22,112 nucleotides of DNA from a virus. The notes under the pieces are model-generated. The model was given only the letters and a program-made list of their open reading frames with translations. It ran no database searches and had not been told where the DNA came from. Where the stretch lies: positions 1 to 22,112 of IMG/VR virus record IMGVR_UViG_3300036770_002324, one strand, 5' to 3'. The position numbers were made by a program, and so were the translations under genes. Positions 8,101-14,233 of this stretch are shown here, piece after piece (the stretch's first letter is position 1; every line of letters begins with the position of its first letter).

Positions 8101-11100
8101 GCCTGTTAATGAGCGCCTAAACAAAGTTAGCAATGCTGTTCAAGCTTTGACCGTTGTTGCACAAACAGGGGATGACTTACAAAAAGCATTGGCTAACAGA
8201 TTTAAGTCTGTAGCTACGAACGTGCCTGTTGTTGTGCTTGAACAAAACACGCCGCTGCCAAAACAGATTGCAGACAACAAAGCTTTGAAAGATAGTTGGG
8301 ATGTTGCTAACGCTATGTACGTTGGTCCAGCGTATGGTCAGCCGACTATATATTTACGTGGTGCTTCGTTTGGTGACCAGCAAAGTGTCAACAATGTAGA
8401 TGTGCTGCACGAGAGTGCTCACGCTGCGCTTGATAAAAAGCTAATCACTGCCGAGAACATGGCAGAAACCCAGGGTGTTGTTACTGGGGTGAGTAAAGAT
8501 CCGCTAGTACAGGGGTACATGGAGCTACAAGAAACAATGATGCTTGCTCAGCAAGCATACGACGAAGCAGTAAAAAACAACACAATTGACCCCCAAGTGC
8601 TTGAGCTTGGCGAAACACTTAACGTATTCAATAGCCCCCGTGAGTTTGCAGCCTACGGCACATCTAATCCGTATTTTGTTAAGTTTCTTAAGTCGGTAAA
8701 AACGCCAGATAAGTACAGCTCAACAGGTCGGGACAAGACACTGTTTACTAAGTTTGTTGAAGCTGTTCGCAAGATTCTTGGGCTTGCACCCAACCAATTC
8801 AATGCGCTTTCTGATTTGTTTGACATTACCGACAGGATTGCATCCATGCAGGTTCGGCCTGCACAAGAAGTTATTGGCCTGCGCGGTAGGCAGCTTAAGA
8901 CTGCTAAAGAACGCCAAGAGCAACAGAAACCATCGTTGGCTGCAAAGAAACCCGTTTCACAAACACTAACAGCTACGCCTTCTGCAAATGTAAAACGCAT
9001 GGCAAAAATGTTGGGCGCTAAACTTTATGGCACTCCAGACAAGATAGCTGAAGTGTCAATTAAAGAGCTGTTTCAAAATTCTTTTGACGCAATTAAAGGT
9101 GGTTTTGAAGAAGGACTTCAAACAACGGGCGATATAAAAATAAAAATAGATGAAAAGGATAGGTCTGTTACCATTATTGATGACGGCCCTGGTATGCCAG
9201 CTAGCGTTATGGGCAATCAATTTTTACAAATTGCTGGAACTGTAAAAAAGACAAAACGTGCGTCCGGTGGGCTGGGCGTTGCAAAGATGTTGTTTTTGTT
9301 TGAAAACAAAGAATTAGAAGTATTGTCTTTAAACAATGGCGAGATAGCTCGTATGGTTACCAGTGGAGAGGAGCTTAAAGAATCATTTGACGACCCCAGC
9401 AAATCTCCTAAAATTGAAATTACTTCTGACCCCAAAGTTGTTAAACAATACACAAAATCAACATTTCCTGAAGGGCACGGTACGTTAATACGTGTTGTAA
9501 TTCCTGAAAATTATCTTGACGAATCAACTGGGGAAACTAAAGATATACCATTTAATACATGGGATTTAACACATAGTCAATCTCTTCAACACAGCCCGTT
9601 ATTTGAAAATATTAATGTGCTGCTAGACCGAGGCTATGGTTACGACACACTTCCGTTAGGTAATAATTTTCCAATAGATGACTATACTGTCTTTTCTAAA
9701 GTTAAATTTAATTGGGGTGAAGCACGTATTTATATATCAAAAGACGAATTATTTTACGCGCCTTTTGAAAATACTTACATATTATCAAACGGCATATATC
9801 AGTTTGGTACTTCAATTAAAGATAAACCTGGGTTTGGCGCAAAAAATATTAAAAGAAATTTTTACATTGACGTATCGCCTAATGAAAATGTAAAACCAGA
9901 AGACCCTGGCTACCCATTTGATTTAAATAGACAAAGATTTTCTCCCGTTGCTCAAAAAGATTTTGATAATATTTTTAAATACGTAACTCTTACGTTTGCC
10001 CAAGCTGAGTATGGTAAAGATGTACAAAGTTTTGGGGTGGTGCAGTACATAGAACCTGACGGTAAATTAAGTCCTTCTGAAGAGCTTAGACCTGAAATAC
10101 CACCAGCCCCAACTGGGCTTACGCTTATTAAACCTACAGACAAGGTAGAAGTTAAAGACGGGATAATGTACGTAAATAATAGGCAAATTCCAGAGCTGTC
10201 TGTGGATGATCTGTCTAAAGTTAAAATAGAAATTGACGAACTTAAAATCCCGCAAGATAAAATTGATTCCACACGGGTTATGGTTCACGATAACCTTGTT
10301 AAAACATTAAGCGCGGATGAACTAGACGCTTCATCCATACCTCGGACAGACGTTGTTAGTTACGAAAAAGACGACACTGGAGTTATAACTGCGGGTAAAG
10401 TGCCGTTTACTGCAATAGCACGAGAAAAATTTGGTTCTCGGTTTGACGCTTACTTAAAAGAAGTAGGCGACATATTTATGCAGTTGCGCGAAGTATTGGT
10501 AATGTCTGACCCAAGCTATGCCAATTTAGAAAAAGAAGCAATCGGTGTAAGTTTTGATAAAGAATATCTTGGGGTAAGCATACGTGTCCCGTTTAGTGGG
10601 TCTTTCTTAAACCCTGCGTCTACGGATCTAGCGGATAAAGGAACACCTGCTCAAATTGCTGTGTCCATGATTGGCACGATGATCCATGAGCTAGCACATT
10701 TTAAAATACGTAATCATGGTTCAGATTTTGCTAAGGAAATGCAACGCGACATTATGTATTTAGAGACGATGCCTGGGTTTGATCTGGCAGACGTAAAGAA
10801 CAGCTTTGCCAAGTTTTTAGCCAAGAACATGGACATTTATCAGTTCTTAAACAAGGAGTTTAGAAGTGGAGATCTTGAGTCTGTTGGAAAGCGCTTCTCG
10901 GACGCTAGCAACGAACAAGTTGGAGATGGTCGCATTACTGAACCAGTGGAAGTCGCTGGCGGAAAAGGAGAAGGGAAGCAAGGAGTACCCGGAGGCGCTA
11001 AACAAAGCCCTCAAGGTGTTGAATCGGTCGGCCTCCCTGCCGGAGTTTCTGGCGAAGCTGCGGAAAGAAGAGCAGAAAGAACCCAAAAAGAAATCGACAA

Positions 11101-13981
11101 TGCAGTAGATGAAGCCGTTGAGAAATACGAAACCTCTGCAAAGGCTGAGGGTTTAGCAAAACAAGCTTCACTTATATACAAACTACGTAATGGGAAAAAT
11201 ATTTTCCCTGCACTTGCAGCAATATGGCGGGGTACAAACTATCGCATTCGCCAAGGTTTAGTTAAGCCAGTAACAAACGATTTCCTAGCTGAATGGGCTG
11301 GGAAAGATATACCTCGTTTGCTAGAAGCTAATAAACAACTGCAAGAACTAAGCGGTATGGCCCAAAAACTTATGGGTGCGGCTGCTGATCTTTCACGTAG
11401 TATTAATAATGCGTTTAGCCAAGACCCTACGCTTCGCGCTAAGTTAGACCAAATTACAAAAGTAACGACCCTTGCACAGGTTGACCCCACTGCTGAAGTT
11501 CGTAGTGAACGTATAAACAAAATGTTTGAAGACCTTGGGCCAGAGGGAAGGCGTTTATACAAAGATATAAAGCAGTATTACGATGACATGGCCGAGCTTT
11601 ATAGCTCATTGCTTGACGATCAAATTAATGATGCCAACATCCCACCTGAAGCAAAAAAGAAGCTGTTGGCTTCAATTAGAAAAATGTACGAAGGTGAAGG
11701 TCGGCTTGACCCTTACTTTCCTTTGATGCGAGATGGGGATTTTTGGCTTTCCGTATACGTAGGAAACACAAAACAGTTCTTCATGTTCCCAACAATGGCT
11801 GAGCGTGATGCTGTTGCTGCTCAGATGGCTGCTGAGCGTAAAGATGATTTAGATAACCTACTTGAAACCAAACGGTTTGAAATCGGCAACGACTTACGCA
11901 AGTTAAGGGAAGCGTCTACAAGACCGATGAACGGCCAACACCCTAGCGCAATTCTGAAAGCTACTTTTGATTTGATTGATAACGCCGACTTCACAGACAT
12001 TACCGCTCGTGAAGACATGAAAGATGCTGTGTATCAGTTATATCTACGCACGATGCCAGAACAGTCTTTCAGAAAGCAATTTATTACTCGTAAAGGGTAT
12101 GCAGGTTTTCGTACCGATTTGCTTCGAGACTTTAACGAAACATCGTTAAGAATGTCACTGCAACTTGCTCGGCTCAAGTACGCACCTAAGTTACGTAATA
12201 CGTTGTCGGCTGCTCGTGACTCTATACAAAATCGTCCAGAGCTTGAGCCTTTCATGTCTGAAATGGAAGCGCGAGTATCCCAGACGCTTAATCCTGATAT
12301 TCCCGGTGTGCTTGACAAAGTAGCTGGCTTTATTAACAAGGCTTCGTTTATCTATTACCTTTCCGGTGCGTCTTCTGCGCTATTGCAACCACTTGGTATT
12401 TTCCAAACAGGCATTCCTATACTTGGTGCTCGGCACGGATACCCAGAAACAGCCGCAGAAATGGCTAAGTTAATGAGGGTATGGGATCAATACGGTATGA
12501 CACGTAAGACTGCAACAGGTAGTTCTGTTTGGTCGCCACCTTCAATAATGAATGCTTCTGGCCTCACGGCAGATGAACGTGCTGCTGTAGAAAGTATGTT
12601 GGCTAGAGATGTAACCCAAAACACTTACGCCCGTGCGTTGTTTGATTATAAGAATGTACCCACTGAAGAATTTGGTTCTGTGGCGCAGCGTGGAAAGCGT
12701 TATGCAAACATAGCAGTTGGTGGGTTGCTGCATTCGACTGAAAGACTTTCCCGTGAGATTTTATTCTTAGCTTCGTATCGATTATCTAAACGCAAGAATA
12801 TGTCTAATGAAGCTGCGATAGACCAAGCAGTGCAAGACACTAATGATGCGCTTGGTAATTATGGTGAGTACAACCGCCCGATGGTTATGCGTAATGCAGG
12901 CGGTAAGATTATGTTGCAGTTTCAAATGTACCCACTGCATGTAACTCTGTACTTGCTTAAAAACTTTAAGCGCATGATCTTCGGCCTTAACGGAGAAGGC
13001 AGAGCTGAAGCTGCAAAAATATTCTGGGGTACGATGGCAACCACTTGGATGCTTGCTGGAGCTGCTGGTTTACCTATGTTCAGTGTAGTGATGGGGCTAC
13101 TAGGGTTGGCTTGGAGTAACGCCGACGATGACGAAAAACCAAAAGATGTTAAAGGGTTAAATTTTGAGCTTTGGTTCCGTACGGTGTTCCTACCCGAAGT
13201 GCTTGGTGACTACAAAATTAACGGTAAAAGTTTAAGTGATATTGTTGAACGTGGGCCTACAAACGCGCTTACTGGGTGGGACTTGTCTTCTCGCACACAG
13301 CTTAACGACCTGTGGTTCCGTGATGTTAAGGAAACCAAAACAGCCAGAGAAGAGCTGCAAGCCTACGCTATTGAGAAAGCTGGCCCCGGTGTGAACATGG
13401 TGCTCAATCTTGCCGACTCGTATGAGGCTTTCCGAAATGGAGATTACCAAAAGGGCGTAGAGAAGATGTCTCCTGCGCTGATACGTAACTTTATACTTAC
13501 ACATAAGTACGCTACTGAAGGCGCTAAAGACAATAAAGGTGCTCAGATTATGAGCAAGGATGCCTTTACGACAGGTGAACTTATTGGTCAGGCTATTGGG
13601 TTTCGTTCAGACCTTCTTGCCAACACACAAAACGTGACGTTCAAACTTATCGGTATTCAGCAACGCATTGAGAACGAACGCCAGAAGCTATTTGACAACA
13701 TCGACCGTGAATACCGCACGCGAGACTTTAAGGCTTACAACCAACTAATTACCAAAGACCTCGTTGCATTTAACAAAAAGTATCCTTCGTTTAGGATTGA
13801 TGTTGAACAGCTTCAAGACTCGTTGGAGCGTAGAGCTAAAGACCGTGGTGAGTCTTGGCGTGGTCTGCGGTTGTCAGAAAAGAATGCAGCGTTGCTTGCC
13901 CCTGCTGCTGCACCATCACGTAAGGCGATGGCTGAACGTGAACGTGAGGCGAAAAAAATCCCGACGGGGGGTCGGGATTAA
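5150..13981 (+). CDS. Giant polyvalent phage virion protein (FtsK-gamma, two zincins, GHKL ATPase, PLxRFG-type)
   Basis: This 2943-aa multidomain protein is probably packaged in the virion and ejected into the host. Domain order: two 23-residue repeats (5-25, 28-48); hydrophobic/helical region about 195-440; charged linker; FtsK-gamma winged helix about 706-767 (VGYNRAQRILEQLEAEG); possible ADP-ribosyltransferase-like stretch about 877-972; zincin H1087-E-S-A-H1091; GHKL ATPase from about 1285, with E1306/N1310/D1313, DDGPGM 1344-1349 and SGGLG 1372-1376; second zincin H1846-ELA-H1850 with HGSDF at 1856-1860; helical region; PLxRFG-like YFPLMRDGDFW 2189-2199; hydrophobic segments about 2393-2427 and 2629-2658. 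Such mixtures of enzymatic domains joined by Gly/Pro-rich linkers match the published phage polyvalent protein class. The ATG lacks a strong SD and lies 5 bases after the upstream stop, suggesting coupled translation. The zincins may process the polypeptide or attack host proteins; this is inference. Confidence 0.88.
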   Translation: MALQTATNPQTGESVALVGNQWVPITQTATNPKTGAKAYLVNNEWMVDEAIAKPTTPTTSAPAETKARPETVTSATDEFSAFMPAISDEPAYRSVMEGAYFTPKEKQTEIGKRLGLGAGPISTSTVQKAADVRAGKAPPTESVVAKVAAALEEQQAPSLEEMLYKQGAADRERLVQKQLETRDRRKFAEDYPILASAGAGAASNIVGLLNAKNVLADGFNVTFVNPLLQGLGLDPLPSTGKAFGTEYFDKAAKDYTPKIAKKELGEAWKESQFAPWLMSKLASNSVSIAQSLTAAFSLPLRAVLLPSMGLQTAGSSYAEGDDPRVALAKGLVEVGTEMLPLKAFDKITDTLKGMSVAKQNAVLAVAGKRLLQAGGAITVNGLVNAIEETAAQLGGNVLDKYFQGKQIELDKGLAEAAIVGAASGKVMSIPHVAGIATGAYEPNIQAQRLLRDVLEGGQFTKEGADAEIAETLRAAPTTSRRISPVATTIAAAEAERLKQKPITPVDLEVQGTAADLERKEPKLTTDVAPPERKERTLDAELTKEQQINVLTQQLVQTRGMAEEDARKIATMRVLASEVEAQRRAAEAEEERKAKLREGLVIPDDDPRVQAYAGELLDNNVVSTKAEAIALAKKRVADEEAADAEDVTEPPVAGGGEGVSVSGGPSGGAPTEGAAPSIDTGVAGTELPAEPTVPREEPPPAELKLARDTLYDQAKNLVIESQRASVSLIQRELRVGYNRAQRILEQLEAEGVVSAKDANRVRSVLIEKPTPKEEAPSVTAPTETVEAEETRAAAPVEGAEVAEPAAETPRTKAIKRLSELTEEARKLESDKLTGFANEIDPEVNKETIANYADEDLDELVKDIERQVARQKRGAATFDLFPVLTGDGFITYVDNDEIAAAYGKENKPPELEQVDFENLLIAPTMNQAKVKLGLPESAKMSTLMQTASDKGYDGITFKSSTGQQYLFFPYQRPFESASPSTALSGAPVNERLNKVSNAVQALTVVAQTGDDLQKALANRFKSVATNVPVVVLEQNTPLPKQIADNKALKDSWDVANAMYVGPAYGQPTIYLRGASFGDQQSVNNVDVLHESAHAALDKKLITAENMAETQGVVTGVSKDPLVQGYMELQETMMLAQQAYDEAVKNNTIDPQVLELGETLNVFNSPREFAAYGTSNPYFVKFLKSVKTPDKYSSTGRDKTLFTKFVEAVRKILGLAPNQFNALSDLFDITDRIASMQVRPAQEVIGLRGRQLKTAKERQEQQKPSLAAKKPVSQTLTATPSANVKRMAKMLGAKLYGTPDKIAEVSIKELFQNSFDAIKGGFEEGLQTTGDIKIKIDEKDRSVTIIDDGPGMPASVMGNQFLQIAGTVKKTKRASGGLGVAKMLFLFENKELEVLSLNNGEIARMVTSGEELKESFDDPSKSPKIEITSDPKVVKQYTKSTFPEGHGTLIRVVIPENYLDESTGETKDIPFNTWDLTHSQSLQHSPLFENINVLLDRGYGYDTLPLGNNFPIDDYTVFSKVKFNWGEARIYISKDELFYAPFENTYILSNGIYQFGTSIKDKPGFGAKNIKRNFYIDVSPNENVKPEDPGYPFDLNRQRFSPVAQKDFDNIFKYVTLTFAQAEYGKDVQSFGVVQYIEPDGKLSPSEELRPEIPPAPTGLTLIKPTDKVEVKDGIMYVNNRQIPELSVDDLSKVKIEIDELKIPQDKIDSTRVMVHDNLVKTLSADELDASSIPRTDVVSYEKDDTGVITAGKVPFTAIAREKFGSRFDAYLKEVGDIFMQLREVLVMSDPSYANLEKEAIGVSFDKEYLGVSIRVPFSGSFLNPASTDLADKGTPAQIAVSMIGTMIHELAHFKIRNHGSDFAKEMQRDIMYLETMPGFDLADVKNSFAKFLAKNMDIYQFLNKEFRSGDLESVGKRFSDASNEQVGDGRITEPVEVAGGKGEGKQGVPGGAKQSPQGVESVGLPAGVSGEAAERRAERTQKEIDNAVDEAVEKYETSAKAEGLAKQASLIYKLRNGKNIFPALAAIWRGTNYRIRQGLVKPVTNDFLAEWAGKDIPRLLEANKQLQELSGMAQKLMGAAADLSRSINNAFSQDPTLRAKLDQITKVTTLAQVDPTAEVRSERINKMFEDLGPEGRRLYKDIKQYYDDMAELYSSLLDDQINDANIPPEAKKKLLASIRKMYEGEGRLDPYFPLMRDGDFWLSVYVGNTKQFFMFPTMAERDAVAAQMAAERKDDLDNLLETKRFEIGNDLRKLREASTRPMNGQHPSAILKATFDLIDNADFTDITAREDMKDAVYQLYLRTMPEQSFRKQFITRKGYAGFRTDLLRDFNETSLRMSLQLARLKYAPKLRNTLSAARDSIQNRPELEPFMSEMEARVSQTLNPDIPGVLDKVAGFINKASFIYYLSGASSALLQPLGIFQTGIPILGARHGYPETAAEMAKLMRVWDQYGMTRKTATGSSVWSPPSIMNASGLTADERAAVESMLARDVTQNTYARALFDYKNVPTEEFGSVAQRGKRYANIAVGGLLHSTERLSREILFLASYRLSKRKNMSNEAAIDQAVQDTNDALGNYGEYNRPMVMRNAGGKIMLQFQMYPLHVTLYLLKNFKRMIFGLNGEGRAEAAKIFWGTMATTWMLAGAAGLPMFSVVMGLLGLAWSNADDDEKPKDVKGLNFELWFRTVFLPEVLGDYKINGKSLSDIVERGPTNALTGWDLSSRTQLNDLWFRDVKETKTAREELQAYAIEKAGPGVNMVLNLADSYEAFRNGDYQKGVEKMSPALIRNFILTHKYATEGAKDNKGAQIMSKDAFTTGELIGQAIGFRSDLLANTQNVTFKLIGIQQRIENERQKLFDNIDREYRTRDFKAYNQLITKDLVAFNKKYPSFRIDVEQLQDSLERRAKDRGESWRGLRLSEKNAALLAPAAAPSRKAMAEREREAKKIPTGGRD
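5159..5293 (+). repeat. Two tandem 69-base repeats encoding a 23-residue motif
   Basis: The 17-base string CAAACAGCTACTAACCC occurs at 5159 and again at 5228, exactly 69 bases apart. It encodes two copies of the pattern TATNPxTGxxxxLVxNxW at residues 5-22 and 28-45 of the giant protein. Outside this string the DNA copies differ, mostly while keeping the protein pattern, so the duplication is old or the repeat is maintained by selection. The small Trp/Asn-containing repeat looks like a binding or assembly tag at the extreme N-terminus. Its function is unknown. Confidence 0.7.
13952..13979 (-). terminator. Intrinsic terminator of the leftward replication operon
   Basis: AATCCCGAC (13957-13965) and GTCGGGATT (13971-13979) form a perfect 9-bp stem around a five-base G loop. 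Read on the - strand, the stem ends in seven T residues (complement of the A run 13952-13958). That is the stem-plus-U-tract form of a rho-independent terminator. On the + strand no U tract follows, so it should act on leftward transcripts. It lies inside the last codons and stop of the 2943-aa + strand gene, about 60 bases beyond the stop of the last - strand gene. Confidence 0.75.
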
Positions 13982-14015
13982 GGGGAAGTCGTGATTCCCA
14001 TCAGGAGACGCAGTC

Positions 14016-14042
14016 ATGGACTACGAAGGCAATATAGCCTAA
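14016..14042 (+). other. Mini-ORF of eight codons plus stop, with a good RBS
   Basis: An ATG at 14016 is preceded by AGGAG (14003-14007) with an 8-base spacer and opens a reading frame encoding MDYEGNIA, then TAA. It is the only clear translation start in the gap between the converging gene blocks. It may be the stump of a lost gene, a leader-like peptide or chance. Its end overlaps the stop of the convergent small - strand gene. Confidence 0.25.
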
Positions 14043-14233
14043 ACCCTCCACACACGCAAGCCCTTTATACCATCTTCGATTACAACCTTCACCACCACCT
14101 TCATACGTAGTCGGCGCATTACTTCATTAACCGCAGTCTTTGCCGACCTGTGGTCTATGCAAGGTACAAAAAAAGAAGTCCCCGGTTTAAACCTAGCCCA
14201 GTTGACGTTATACGTTACTGTCTCGATCCTCAT
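14039..14233 (-). CDS. Small conserved phage protein downstream of the primase
   Basis: This 64-aa basic protein begins at ATG 14233, inside the last codons of the primase-helicase gene (26-base overlap), and is the last gene of the leftward operon before the terminator. The N-terminal part contains FKPGTSFFVPCID, the middle is rich in Arg/Lys/Val, and the C-terminus is IEDGIKGLRVWRV. I recall small proteins of this type beside phage primases, but I know no assigned function. No cysteine cluster or membrane segment is present; one Cys lies near residue 25. The overlap suggests translation coupled to the primase. A role in replication or nucleic-acid binding is only a guess from basic charge and position. 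Confidence 0.6.
   Translation of the reverse strand: MRIETVTYNVNWARFKPGTSFFVPCIDHRSAKTAVNEVMRRLRMKVVVKVVIEDGIKGLRVWRV

Noticed and set aside
12326-13120. Hydrophobic segments near the giant protein's C-terminus as separate holin-like genes
   Set aside because: They are continuous in frame with the giant ORF, with no internal RBS or start supporting separate genes.
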